Shown here in pieces: positions 26,337-37,247 of a DNA stretch of 64,000 nt (position 1 is the stretch's first letter; each line of letters opens with the position of its first letter). The stretch is from Dictyobacter arantiisoli. Its GTDB lineage: Bacteria > Chloroflexota > Ktedonobacteria > Ktedonobacterales > Ktedonobacteraceae. The notes below the pieces were generated by a model, which was not told the DNA's origin, made no database searches, and saw nothing but the letters and a program-made list of their open reading frames with translations. The stretch covers positions 1-64,000 of the forward strand of contig NZ_BIXY01000028.1 in assembly GCF_008326305.1 (NCBI RefSeq), written 5' to 3'. The position numbers were made by a program, and so were the translations under genes.

Positions 26337-26585
26337 CTCTTGCCACCCAGACGGGAAGGGCTGAGAGGGCTGAATCTTCCGACAGATCGCATGTAGCCTT
26401 CAGCGCGGACTCATCTCAATGGCGTCAAAGCCACGAACCGCAAGCAAACGAGCCATCAGGAGAGAAACCAGCGTTCCGGCACGCCACATCATAACAAAGA
26501 AGAATGAGGCCCACGGGATGTGCAACGAGATAAGCTCAAGCAAAAGAGCCAGAAAATCACCATTAACCTTCCATCAGAACAACAA

Positions 26586-26894
26586 TCAAGAAGAGTGCCT
26601 GTAATCGAACCGGAACAATGCAAGAAAAGAGGTCAGGGAAGATCTGCATCGAGGCCAGAAACAAATCCGTAGAGTTGGCTCGCCAGACACTACATAGCCG
26701 ATCAGGACCACGACAAAATCGATAAGGTCGTATTGACCGAAACGTGCACGAGCAAAGCGTACCTGGTCCCGGATTTTTTTCAAGAGCCCTGTATGGGTCA
26801 ACACCTGAGCAAAGGCGGTCGCTTCTGCCAACCAGGAAAGAGTCGAGAGCCTTGATTCTGGCGTAATCTGAATTGTGACTTCTGATTGCGTCAT
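26586..26894 (-). pseudogene. DDE transposase N-terminal remnant (IS1380-like)
   Basis: The leftward frame reads LSWLAEATAFAQVLTHTGLL, KKIRDQVRFARARFGQYDLI and DFVVVLIGYVVSGEPTL. This resembles the N-terminal domain of group-1 DDE transposases (helical, Gly-Tyr-xx-SGExTL). After that the frame turns to unrelated sequence, as expected from a frameshift, and no DDE residues remain. The family call is moderate. It abuts the DoxX gene. Confidence 0.5.
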
Positions 26895-26946
26895 ACTGGT
26901 GAGATATACTCCTTGTCTGCGATGCCGGAACCGTACCTGACTTTCG

Positions 26947-27303
26947 TTAAGGACGAGTCAACCACACCAGCAAGAGAAGTAAGGCGGTTGTAGCGATTTG
27001 CAAGGACAACACTTTGACCTCGACGTGACGCCAGGGATGGGCGGCGACCCAGAAAATCAGCAGAAGCTGTAAAATGGCGCTGACGAATCTCAAAGGAGGC
27101 AAGATGAGCCCGATTCCGGAAACGACCTCCACGACCGCAGAAACGTAATAGACCCAGAGAGGATGGTATTGGAGATAACTGTTTTTTCCCCATTCCCATC
27201 CATAGAGTTTCCTTGCTCCTGCAAACAGGAATAAGATACCAAGGACAATACCAAGCAGGTTTACCACAAGCGGAGCCTTTTCAAAAGACATATCGAAAGA
27301 CAT
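26947..27303 (-). CDS. DoxX-like membrane protein
   Basis: This 118-residue, four-helix membrane protein of the DoxX/DoxD-like superfamily has helix 1 LLGIVLGILFLFAGARKLYG (the conserved F-x-GxxKL), helix 2 YYVSAVVEVVSGIGLILP, helix 3 VSAILQLLLIFWVAAHPW and helix 4 LQIATTALLLLLVWL. Some relatives act in thiosulfate or quinone redox chemistry or in membrane protein complexes such as SodA-SseA-DoxX; no partner is adjacent here. It is divergent from a TetR regulator across 161 bases, so it is probably its target. Confidence 0.82.
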   Translation of the reverse strand: MSFDMSFEKAPLVVNLLGIVLGILFLFAGARKLYGWEWGKNSYLQYHPLWVYYVSAVVEVVSGIGLILPPLRFVSAILQLLLIFWVAAHPWRHVEVKVLSLQIATTALLLLLVWLTRP

Positions 27304-27464
27304 ATTTTTCTCCTAAAACAATCAATAGCATGCAATCAATGTGTGCAACAAGCAGTTGAAAAATGCGATATACTGTTGCCAAACTGAGTATAGTGCGGCA
27401 GCCGGGCAGAAACAAGAATCAACTATGGAACGCTGTCGCATTTGACGACACAAAGGGAAAATTG

Positions 27465-28067
27465 ATGCGCAAAAACCAGGATATCCGAGCCAGATTCACA
27501 CGCAAACTCCTCCAGGACACGTTGATTGCTTTGCTGGCTGAAAAACGTTTTGAGATGATTACTGTGGGAGAAATTGCCGAGCGGGCGATGGTGAACCGGG
27601 CTACCTTCTATCGACATTATCAGGATAAATATGCGTTAGGCAACAGCCTGTTTCAAGAAGCGATTGATCAACTTACTTGCGATCTGAGTTCCCCACTGAA
27701 GTCCCCCTCTGCCTCTGAAGTAGAGGGGGTGATAACCCTGCTGGCCGCCTCTTTTACACATATTGCTGAGTATTCGAGATTGTATCGTGTGATGGTGATG
27801 AATGCCTGGTTCACCACAAAGATGCATGACACCCTGGCGGAACTTCTGAGCAAGCGTCTCCGTCTGCCTCCCAGTAGCTCGCAGAACGCTGTCGAAGGGA
27901 TGCCAGAGGAGATAGCCGTTGCCTCTCTGGCGAATTGGTTCATCAGTATGATCCGTTGGTGGCTCGAAAACGGAATGCCCTATTCCCCCCGGCAGATGGC
28001 GCTTTGGTGTACCACCTTTATTTCCTCTGGACTTTTTCAAGCCATGGGCATTCCTCTCCCTCACTAA
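27465..28067 (+). CDS. TetR-family regulator (TetR_C_7-like)
   Basis: This 200-residue regulator has an HTH at about 8-55: RFTRKLLQDTLIALLAEKRF, EMITVGEIAERAMVNRATFY, RHYQDKYALGN. The C-terminal region includes SLANWFISMIRWWLENGMPY, the hallmark of the TetR_C_7/YxaF-like group (xxxWxxxxxPxxPxxM). ATG 27465 has AAAGGGA six bases before it; the frame is open 34 codons further without a ribosome-binding site. It is divergent to the DoxX-like gene. Confidence 0.87.
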   Translation: MRKNQDIRARFTRKLLQDTLIALLAEKRFEMITVGEIAERAMVNRATFYRHYQDKYALGNSLFQEAIDQLTCDLSSPLKSPSASEVEGVITLLAASFTHIAEYSRLYRVMVMNAWFTTKMHDTLAELLSKRLRLPPSSSQNAVEGMPEEIAVASLANWFISMIRWWLENGMPYSPRQMALWCTTFISSGLFQAMGIPLPH

Positions 28068-28223
28068 ACTGATGAACAGGATGCTGGACTCTCGTTGCGC
28101 ATCCCGTGGGTTCATTCCAACATTTGGGGAATAGTGCCCGCTTGTACCCTGAACAGGAAACAGCATCAAAGGGGAGAAAACAAAGCTGGCTGATGTAACT
28201 TCGGAGGAAGAAGTGAAGGGAGG

Positions 28224-28450
28224 TTACACCGCATGGAGCACTTTAATGCGCAGCAAGTCAAGGCGGGCACGACCACACATTTGGCGCTTCAGAAATTTGA
28301 GGCGGTTCACCTGCCCCTCGGTGATACCATTACTCTCAGGCCGTGAACAAGCGGCATACACGGCAGCATAATCACGGTAGATGCCATTGGCAAATCTGCC
28401 AAATTCGGCCACCCGACAGGCTTTGGCACACTTGAGCCACGCGTTGTTAT
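28224..28450 (-). pseudogene. ISL3-family transposase, C-terminal remnant
   Basis: Leftward translation gives AWLKCAKACRVAEFGRFANG, IYRDYAAVYAACSRPESNGI and TEGQVNRLKFLKRQMCGRAR, then LDLLRIKVLHAV and a stop. The SNGxxEGQVNRLKxxKRxMxGRA motif is the end of the DDE_Tnp_ISL3 domain including its final Glu. The homology is cut exactly at 28450, where a hairpin element begins, so that element or a deletion removed the 5' part. Confidence 0.85.
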
Positions 28451-28536
28451 CTGATACCTGATTTAATAGGCATGTACTGAAGGGAAAAATGGAGAGAACC
28501 TCTCCTTAAGTACATGCCTATTAAACCGGGTATCAG
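28451..28536. repeat. 86-bp foldback (MITE-like) element
   Basis: Bases 28451-28478 pair with 28509-28536 with two mismatches in 28. The pairing continues inward with GAAGG/CCTT-type contacts and an inner hairpin GGAGAGAACCTCTCC (28491-28505). The entire 86 bases can form one long stem. The left edge coincides with the break of the ISL3 gene. No obvious target duplication is seen. Confidence 0.75.
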
Positions 28537-28580
28537 ACATTCCCCATTTTTTACTCCTTCATGGTGCGATCAGAAGAACA

Positions 28581-29858
28581 TCAGGAGGCCATCGGTGAAA
28601 CATGCCCAATAGTGGAATGAAACACATCGTCAGGATCATACGCCCGCTTGAGATTGAACAAACGTTGATAGTTGGACCCAAATGCCTGCGGAACGCGGTC
28701 TCGTTCCCTCTCATCGAGGAGATTGACGTATCCGCCTTTGAAGGCATATGGTGCAAGCGCATGGGAGAGGCTCTGTGCCCACTGAATATGCCTCTGCTCC
28801 TCGTCTGGAGATGATGGCTCCCAGCCTGCAATAATCTCGACCATCAGATGATCCTGACGGAGCGCAAAGGGAGTCTCGGACAGAGCCACGCGGCTAGCAG
28901 CCCCGTGGAAGTTATGGAGCGAAATCGCAGAAAATGGAGAAGAAAACTGCTCGATATGCTCGATGAGCATCTCAATTGTCTCAGAGTGTAGACGCTCAAT
29001 AGACTGCGTTTGCATGAAGTAAGAACGGCCTTTCGGCACCCCGTCTTTCCTCGTGTAAATGAATGCGCCGTAGGTGGTTGGTTGAATCTGATCGACCAGC
29101 GGTTTGCCAAAAGTACGTAGCGGCGAAAGTAACCGCTGACCTTCTTCAAGAGGGCCACTATAGCAAGGTGCAAGAAATAGGACTGGCATCCCGCCTGGCA
29201 GAGTGATGAATCCAGACTGAATCGTCACTTCATCGGGAGCTGTGGTGATGAACTCATTGAAATGGCGTAACACTGCTCTAGCCTGATCCAGAGGATAGAG
29301 GAGCAAGCCAGCCAACACCGTTGCAAGAGGATGAAGGCGATACTCCAGGGAGACCACCACTCCAAAGTTGCCTCCGCCACCACGCAGTCCCCAAAACAGG
29401 TCCGTATGCTCCTTGGCACTTGCCGTTCTGAGAAGTCCGTCAGCGGTTACCACTTGTGCCGATAGCAGGTTATCGGCTGCCAGACCATAAACACCGATCA
29501 GAGGACCATATCCTCCACCAAGCGTGAAGCCAGCCATCCCTGTGAGACAGTAGCCGGTCGTCGTCGCCAACCCCTCTTTCTGCATTGCATCAATGAGGTC
29601 ACTTGCGTTTGCTCCCCCCTGAACATGGGCCGTACGCGCTCCTGGATCGATGACAACTGCCCTCATCTGAGAGCAATCGATCACGATGCCATTCTCGGAG
29701 AGGGCTCGTCCTGCAAAGTCGTTTCCTCCACCAAGAACAGAGAGTGGCAGGCCATGCGAACGCGCCCACTGAACCGTGTGAATGACATCTTGTGTATTCG
29801 CGCAGCGGACGAACGCAGCCGGATGGATGTCGACCTTTCCATTCCAGAGTTGGCGCAC
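28581..29858 (-). CDS. FAD-linked oxidoreductase, BBE type (possible nonsense mutation near start)
   Basis: The 425 visible residues carry the PCMH FAD domain: FVRCANTQDVIHTVQWARSH, LPLSVLGGGNDFAGRALSEN (the flavin-linked His of GGGHN is Asn here), GYCLTGMAGFTLGGGYGPLI and DLFWGLRGGGGNFGVVVSLE. The BBE tail YGSNYQRLFNLKRAYDPDDV-type is also present. The usable start is GTG 29858. In frame upstream lie HSLTGQLILPGDGVYEHV, a normal BBE N-terminus, preceded by TAG at 29910-29912 and an ATG at 29933 or 29939. The full-length protein is therefore cut by one amber codon. Such enzymes oxidise alcohols or sugars; the substrate is unknown. Confidence 0.78.
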   Translation of the reverse strand: MRQLWNGKVDIHPAAFVRCANTQDVIHTVQWARSHGLPLSVLGGGNDFAGRALSENGIVIDCSQMRAVVIDPGARTAHVQGGANASDLIDAMQKEGLATTTGYCLTGMAGFTLGGGYGPLIGVYGLAADNLLSAQVVTADGLLRTASAKEHTDLFWGLRGGGGNFGVVVSLEYRLHPLATVLAGLLLYPLDQARAVLRHFNEFITTAPDEVTIQSGFITLPGGMPVLFLAPCYSGPLEEGQRLLSPLRTFGKPLVDQIQPTTYGAFIYTRKDGVPKGRSYFMQTQSIERLHSETIEMLIEHIEQFSSPFSAISLHNFHGAASRVALSETPFALRQDHLMVEIIAGWEPSSPDEEQRHIQWAQSLSHALAPYAFKGGYVNLLDERERDRVPQAFGSNYQRLFNLKRAYDPDDVFHSTIGHVSPMAS

Positions 29859-30007
29859 GTGTTCATAGACTCCATCTCCGGGGAGGATGAGTTGACCCGT
29901 AAGGGAATGCTAGAAGGTCTGTGAAAAAAGCATGATCATATCTATGAGTGGTTGACATTTCTTCTTCTTTTCCTGTTCGTTTCTTTTTAAAAGTCTTTCA
30001 ACATCAC

Positions 30008-30757
30008 TTAAATTTGCGCCACTCCCCCATCGACGAACAACTCGATCCCAGTGACAAAACTGCTGTCGTCTGAGACCAAAAACAAGACAGCTTTCGCGAC
30101 TTCGTCAGGATCGCCCAAACGCCTCATTGGCACAGTAGTCGCGATCCCCGCGAGGATTTGTTTTGTCTGCTCCTCTGTCTCTCCCATGCTATTCAGCATT
30201 GGTGTGTTGATCGGACCAGGACTAACGACGTTGACGCGAATTTTGCGGCCGCTCAATTCGACCGCCCAGGTGCGTGCGAATGACCGCACAGCAGCCTTGC
30301 TCGCACCATTTATGGTACCTCCTCCCTGCCCTTTGGAGGCCCCAATTGAGGCGGTGAGAATAATCGATCCTCCATCTTGCAAGAGCGGAAGCCCTTTTTG
30401 CACCGTGAAGAACGTCCCTTTGACGTTGATGTTGAATGTGGTGTCAACGTCTGCTTCTGTAATAGCCTCAAATGGTCTATATCTCCCTTCACCCGCATTG
30501 GCAAAAAGAATATCGATTTTGTCATGTTGCTGCTTCACAGTGGCATACAAGCGATCAAGGTCTGCGAGATTGGCAATATTTCCCTGAACACCAGCCACGT
30601 TCTTCCCTATGAGCTTGACTGCTGCATCCAGTTCCTTTTGCCGACGGCCAGTGATATAGACATAGGCACCCTCTGAGGCAAAAAGTTGTGCCGTTGCAAG
30701 ACCAATTCCAGTGCTTCCACCTGTGATGATGGCAACTTTTCCTTCAAGCTTTTGCAT
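30008..30757 (-). CDS. SDR-family protein with catalytic Tyr replaced by Asn
   Basis: This 249-residue classical SDR has TGGSTGIG (12-19), the NAG loop at 87-89 (FANAGEG), Asn111, Ser137 (ILTAS), Lys154 and the C-terminal SFVTGIELFVDGGVAQI. At the YxxxK position the sequence is N150-G-A-S-K154, so the proton-donating Tyr is Asn (codon AAT, one change from TAT). Relatives include glucose 1-dehydrogenase-like and FabG-like enzymes. It may be catalytically dead or altered. It lies 150 bases behind the BBE gene on the same strand but upstream in transcription, so the two could be co-expressed. Confidence 0.9.
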   Translation of the reverse strand: MQKLEGKVAIITGGSTGIGLATAQLFASEGAYVYITGRRQKELDAAVKLIGKNVAGVQGNIANLADLDRLYATVKQQHDKIDILFANAGEGRYRPFEAITEADVDTTFNINVKGTFFTVQKGLPLLQDGGSIILTASIGASKGQGGGTINGASKAAVRSFARTWAVELSGRKIRVNVVSPGPINTPMLNSMGETEEQTKQILAGIATTVPMRRLGDPDEVAKAVLFLVSDDSSFVTGIELFVDGGVAQI

Positions 30758-30982
30758 GTTTTCTCCTCATCCAATTTGTAATAGTTGATCTCTAGATCAA
30801 GGGTATTCCTGCTCAGGTTCTGTGCACTGGTGATAGCGTAGTCGAGTGGGTATGAAAATACATCGTTCGCAGGAGGTATTTGCATCGTGAAAGGAAGGGG
30901 GGATCTCGTTCTTTCGAACGAGAAGCAGCTTCAGGGAGGCACTGAGGTTCACCAACGTCGTATAAATGAGGGAGAGGGGACC

Positions 30983-33730
30983 TCAACTCAACTGATGCTC
31001 CAGGGCATAGCGTGTGGCTGCACTCCGAGAGGTGACCCCCAACTTGCTATAGATGGAGCGTACATGCGCTTTGACGGTGAGCAGGCTGATAACAAGTGCT
31101 TCCGCGATCTGTGCATTCGTTCGTCCCCTTGCCAGGAGTTGCAACACCTCCACCTCGCGGGTGGTCAGTTTGTTCTTCTCAAATGGCGAGGTGTCCTTGT
31201 GTCGGGAACTACCGCTCCCCTGCCCAAGCATGGCAAGCGCTTGCTCGGGGGTCATGGCCTGTCCTTCGGCCCATGCGGTCAAGAACGCCTCCTCGCCCAA
31301 TTCAGTAAGTACAGCCACGGTCCCTCGCACGACCACTACGCGCTCAACGAGCAGCAAGGATTCCCCCAGAGCTCGACACATCGCCTCCGACGCACCCCAA
31401 AGCCTGACAGCCTCCTGCAGGTGTCCCTGTGCGGCAACAGCCACACCGGCACTGTGCAGCAAGGCGGCGATAGCTCCGTTCTCGTTGACTTCGCGTAGAA
31501 GGGTGAGACTTTCATCAAATCGTTCCTTCGCCATCGCCTCGTTGCCCTCTTGCATCGCCAAGTGTCCCAAAATGGTAAGACCATCAGCGATTCCCCACTG
31601 GTAGTGCAGTGCTTGAGAGAGCTCCAAGCGCTCCACGTTGCGTCTCCGTGCGAGAGACTCCTTGTCCTGAGCAAAAAGCACGCGAATCAGAAAAGAAAGA
31701 GTGGAGATGCTGCCACGCATGTCTCCTGATACCTGCTGACGCGCGAGTCCTTCTTCTAACAGCGCGCAGGCCTGGTCTGTCTCGCCCTCTTCAAAAGCCA
31801 CCTGTCCTAAGAGCACGAGTAGTGCGGCAAAGAGGATGGCTTCATCGGCGGCTCTGGCGACGGCCAATCCCTCCTCTGCGCGCGCATGTGCCGTAGCGAA
31901 GTCCCCGTTAGCCCATGCGACATATCCATGCAGGTATAGCGAGAAGGCGTGTTGGTGGCTGCCTGCCCATTCACGCTGCACCACGCCTGCCTCTTGACTA
32001 AGCATGGCGAGGTGCTCAATGCTGTGCTGAAAGGAGGTCAGGAAGCTGGTCGTGCAGAGCGGTTTCCCCTGTCTCTGCGTGGGAATACTCCAGCTACTTG
32101 CTATGACCCGTTCCAGAAAGGTTTCGCTTTTTTCACGCAGGGAGCGACGTGCTTCCCAGAAGCGAAAGAGGGCGCCACTCAAGTGCAAGGCCATCCCGCC
32201 TTCCTGGTGTTCCAACGCCCACTGCAAAGCGGCACGCAGATTCGCGTTCTCTGGTTCGAGCCGCTCCAGACCAATGGCTTGCTCGACGTTTTCGAGAGGC
32301 GTCAGGATCTCCTGTGCCAGACCCAGGTAATAGTGGGCATGCTCTCGACGCACGGACGCGGTTTCTCCATCCACGTCCAGGCATTCCAGCCCATATTCCC
32401 GAATCGTCTCCAGCATCAGTAGACGGGGTTCCTCTCTCTCCCACGAGGTTTGCAGGACGAAACTTTTATCGACCAGAGAAGCGATTCCATCCAGCACATC
32501 CAACGGTTCCTGGATCTCATCTCCTTGGGAGCGACAGACTGTTGCCAGAGCTGGGAGGGTACAGCCTGCAACAAAGACAGAGAGTTGCCGGAAGAGGAAT
32601 TGCTCCTGGGGCGTCAACAGGTCGTAGCTCCACTGGATGGTGTTACGCAGCGTCTGCTGTCGATCGGGCAGATCCCGTGCTCCTCCGGTCAAGAGGGTGA
32701 GCCGATGGGAAAGGCGAGCAAGCAGGGCTTGAGGAGGCAAGAGCTTGATACGAGCGGCTGCTAGTTCGACGGCAAGAGGCAAGCCGTCCAGACGCACACA
32801 GATCTCGGCGATTGTACGAGCATTGGTCGCAGTCAGTTCAAAAGAGGGCAGAATGGAGTGGGCACGCTCGACGAAGAGATGTATCACAGCTACCTGCCCC
32901 AGAGATTGTGCATCTGGCAATTGTGCAAGATCAGGGATGGGTAGAGGAGGCACCGGAAATTCATACTCGCCAGAGAGATGCAGAGCGGCTCGGCTGGTGA
33001 TGAGCAGGTGCAGGTGGGGGCAGGAACGCACAAGAGTCGCAACCTGTAAAGAGGCAGCAGCCACCTGCTCAAAGTTATCAAGAAGCAGCAAGAGATGTTT
33101 CTCATGCAGGAAATCCTCTACATCCTCTGAGGTCGGGTGATCAAGAGTTTCCCATAAGCCAAGCGCCTGGGCGATCGCTGGCAAGACCTGTTCAGGATCA
33201 TTGATGGAAGCCAAGGAGACAAAACAGACACCATCAGCAAAGGTGTCTGCGATCGCTGCCGTCAGGGACAATGCCAGGCGTGTTTTTCCCACTCCCCCTG
33301 GGCCTGTGAGCGTCACCAGGCGGACAGAAGTACGCTGTAAAAGTGCCTTCATCTCTGCCATCTCATGTTCACGCCCAAAGAATGCGGTCAAGTCGGATGG
33401 AAGCGTAGACCTTCTCTGCACTTCCGACAAATCAAGCAGGTGTGGTCCGTCAGCAAAACGCTCAGGAGAACTTCTCGGGTGCGGCTCTTTGAGCAAGCCT
33501 TGCTCACTGGAAGGAGCTTCTCGCAGTCCTAACACTTCTTCACTGGTGCCGAAGAGAGCGGTCAGCTTCATACGGAAATACGGGCTGGGAACGGTGGCCT
33601 GACGTTCCCAGCGTTTCACCGTGGTAATGGTGGTTCCAACGCGTTCTGCCAGTTCACGTTGCGACCACTGGCGCTGTAATCGCTTAGTTCGCAAAGGGGA
33701 ATGATTCTTTCTTTTGTTTGGCACGTGCAT
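30983..33730 (-). CDS. XRE - NB-ARC ATPase - TPR - LuxR regulator
   Basis: This 915-residue multidomain regulator begins with an XRE HTH (about 12-65, [20 protein letters not shown] then RWERQ). An NB-ARC ATPase follows with P-loop [13 protein letters not shown] (142-154), Walker [13 protein letters not shown] and sensor [11 protein letters not shown] plus [13 protein letters not shown] helical TPR region and a C-terminal LuxR HTH ([40 protein letters not shown]) complete it. It is of the AfsR/MalT STAND class, with two DNA-binding domains in one chain. ATG 33730 follows GAAGGAGGTG; an earlier in-frame start is unlikely. Its inducer and targets are unknown. It stands alone on the minus strand. 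Confidence 0.92.
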   Translation of the reverse strand: MHVPNKRKNHSPLRTKRLQRQWSQRELAERVGTTITTVKRWERQATVPSPYFRMKLTALFGTSEEVLGLREAPSSEQGLLKEPHPRSSPERFADGPHLLDLSEVQRRSTLPSDLTAFFGREHEMAEMKALLQRTSVRLVTLTGPGGVGKTRLALSLTAAIADTFADGVCFVSLASINDPEQVLPAIAQALGLWETLDHPTSEDVEDFLHEKHLLLLLDNFEQVAAASLQVATLVRSCPHLHLLITSRAALHLSGEYEFPVPPLPIPDLAQLPDAQSLGQVAVIHLFVERAHSILPSFELTATNARTIAEICVRLDGLPLAVELAAARIKLLPPQALLARLSHRLTLLTGGARDLPDRQQTLRNTIQWSYDLLTPQEQFLFRQLSVFVAGCTLPALATVCRSQGDEIQEPLDVLDGIASLVDKSFVLQTSWEREEPRLLMLETIREYGLECLDVDGETASVRREHAHYYLGLAQEILTPLENVEQAIGLERLEPENANLRAALQWALEHQEGGMALHLSGALFRFWEARRSLREKSETFLERVIASSWSIPTQRQGKPLCTTSFLTSFQHSIEHLAMLSQEAGVVQREWAGSHQHAFSLYLHGYVAWANGDFATAHARAEEGLAVARAADEAILFAALLVLLGQVAFEEGETDQACALLEEGLARQQVSGDMRGSISTLSFLIRVLFAQDKESLARRRNVERLELSQALHYQWGIADGLTILGHLAMQEGNEAMAKERFDESLTLLREVNENGAIAALLHSAGVAVAAQGHLQEAVRLWGASEAMCRALGESLLLVERVVVVRGTVAVLTELGEEAFLTAWAEGQAMTPEQALAMLGQGSGSSRHKDTSPFEKNKLTTREVEVLQLLARGRTNAQIAEALVISLLTVKAHVRSIYSKLGVTSRSAATRYALEHQLS

Positions 33731-33921
33731 CGCACACCTCCTTCTCAACATACTCTCTAGCACAACCACACGAAATGTACGCCACCATTCACTTGATCTG
33801 GCACTGAGTGTGACTCACGGCAATTAATGGTTCTCCCGCAGGCCCGATGATGGCAATGTGATAGAATAAAGAACAGAACAAACTTTCTCCTGAAACCTTT
33901 TCTTGATTCAATACTGAGACA

Positions 33922-34191
33922 ATGACAATACTTCCAGATCTTTCAGACGTGGCAGTTGAGCACGTCAGCGTGACCACTCACGTGACGGTGACGGTGCACG
34001 CAACTTCCCCAACCGCTTCTTGTCCTTGTTGTGGTACCATGTGCCAGCGTATCCACAGCCATTATACACGCACGCTACGCGATCTTCCAGCTAGCGGACG
34101 TCCCGTTCATCTGAAGGTGGATGTGCGCCGCTTTTTCTGCCCGGAGAGTACCTGCCGACGAAAAATCTTTGCCGAACGCTTTCCTTTATAA
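33922..34191 (+). pseudogene. ISL3-family transposase, N-terminal remnant
   Basis: This 89-residue frame contains the ISL3 zinc-finger domain: CPCCGTMCQRIHSHYTRTLR, DLPASGRPVHLKVDVRRFFC then PESTCRRKIFAERFPL, with four Cys in two pairs. It stops at TAA 34189. The helix-turn-helix and DDE parts are missing. Directly after it lies a 20-base imperfect palindrome (34196-34215, GAAAGCTCT/AGAGCTTTC). Confidence 0.88.
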
Positions 34192-34215
34192 ACATGGAAA
34201 GCTCTGGAGAGCTTT

Positions 34216-36252
<2,037 letters not shown>

Positions 36253-36273
36253 CACAATAACCCCATGTGAATT

Positions 36274-36443
36274 TTGAGCATCGATGAGGCTATTTCTTGA
36301 TGAGTATCTGAGGTAAAGCATAGAACTCGTTATCGAAATGAAAGTACTTTGACCGGCCTGCGAAGGTTCTTTGAGTAGTTAACGAGAGAAAAACGCCGGT
36401 ATTACCTCAGATACTTGTCAAAAATTCGCTCATCGATGCTCAA
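36274..36443. repeat. 170-bp foldback element
   Basis: Two nested inverted pairs occur in the same order: TTGAGCATCGATGAG (36274-36288) with CTCATCGATGCTCAA (36429-36443), and AGTATCTGAGGTAA (36303-36316) with TTACCTCAGATACT (36402-36415). Both are perfect. The element starts 22 bases after the cellulase stop. It could be a small transposable foldback sequence, or a structured terminator for the cellulase transcript. Confidence 0.7.
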
Positions 36444-36499
36444 ATTTACACTCAATCATGGATTTATTTCTTCCTCAAGTACTAGTTATCACCCTACTC

Positions 36500-36640
36500 G
36501 TAAATGTGATTACTTGATGTCAGAGAATTATCAAAAAATTACGCCATCAAGTGGGCCTTCCACTGGTTTGGTGAATCTTCCTGCTCGCTTGCCAATGATA
36601 CTTCAGCACTGCTGGATCGTTTGTTGCTGTAGAAGCTGTT
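36500..36640 (+). repeat. left flank repeat of the DUF4132 module
   Basis: GTAAATGTGATTACTTGATG (36500-36519) recurs identically at 40863-40882. Further similarity follows: a CTTCCxCTxxTTTGGTGA stretch, and CTGGATCGTTTGTTGCTG (36612-36629), which differs in one base from 40932-40949. The left copy has about 30 extra bases in the middle that form ACTTGATG/CATCAAGT. Confidence 0.6.
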
Positions 36641-36864
36641 ATTGATTGAAGAGAGCAGGAGCACACTATGTCTCATTTTCGTGACACGTTGTACTTAGCA
36701 TACTTGATCAAGATCCTTACGTTGTGAGTATGCTTAGAAAGTGCAGCACTGACTAATCATTTCTGATCAGGAGATATTTGCACACCTTTCTCCTCTCCTC
36801 TTTCCGCTTTGGGTTGAATCGCGGAGAATACGTAGGTGTATGATAAATATGGAGGGTTCCTGGT

Positions 36865-37245
36865 ATGCCAACTATTACTATCAAGGATGAATCACTGCAA
36901 GGCACCTTGCAGCCTTCTTGGCAACTCGATATCAAAGAAGAACAAAGCACCTTGCGTGAAATTATTCGTTGTCGGATCTTGCAAGATGTCAGTTTCTATA
37001 ACGACCAAAGGTGTGCCCAACTTTCTAGCTTCAACTCCTCTACGCTGCTGGGCCAGCGTCCGGCAGATCCGGCAGCTTTACTCGACTAGCAGACCCACTA
37101 TGATCAGGCTATTGCCGCATTTGAGAAGAGACGCTATATTGTCATCGTAGATGACCAGCAAGTCACCCACCTGGATATTTCTCTTCATTTCACTGCAAAG
37201 AGTACCGTCACCTTTTTCAAACTGATACCACTGATTGGAGGATAA
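36865..37245 (+). pseudogene. ubiquitin/MoaD-like beta-grasp protein ending in Gly-Gly, with in-frame amber codon
   Basis: The 126-residue frame reads MPTITIKDESLQGTLQPSWQ, LDIKEEQSTLREIIRCRILQ and so on to LLD, then TAG at 37087-37089 (codon 75). It continues without shift as QTHYDQAIAAFEKRRYIVIV, DDQQVTHLDISLHFTAKSTV and TFFKLIPLIGG, stop. The order strand, strand, helix (TLREII), insertion, strand IVIVDDQQV, L-x-T-x-V-TFFKLxPLxGG matches MoaD/ThiS/ubiquitin-like beta-grasp folds with a C-terminal di-glycine. The fold call is inference from pattern. The DUF4132 gene starts two bases after its stop, and its ribosome-binding site GGAGGA encodes the final Gly-Gly. Amber may be a mutation or read through. 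Confidence 0.65.
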
Positions 37246-37247
37246 AC

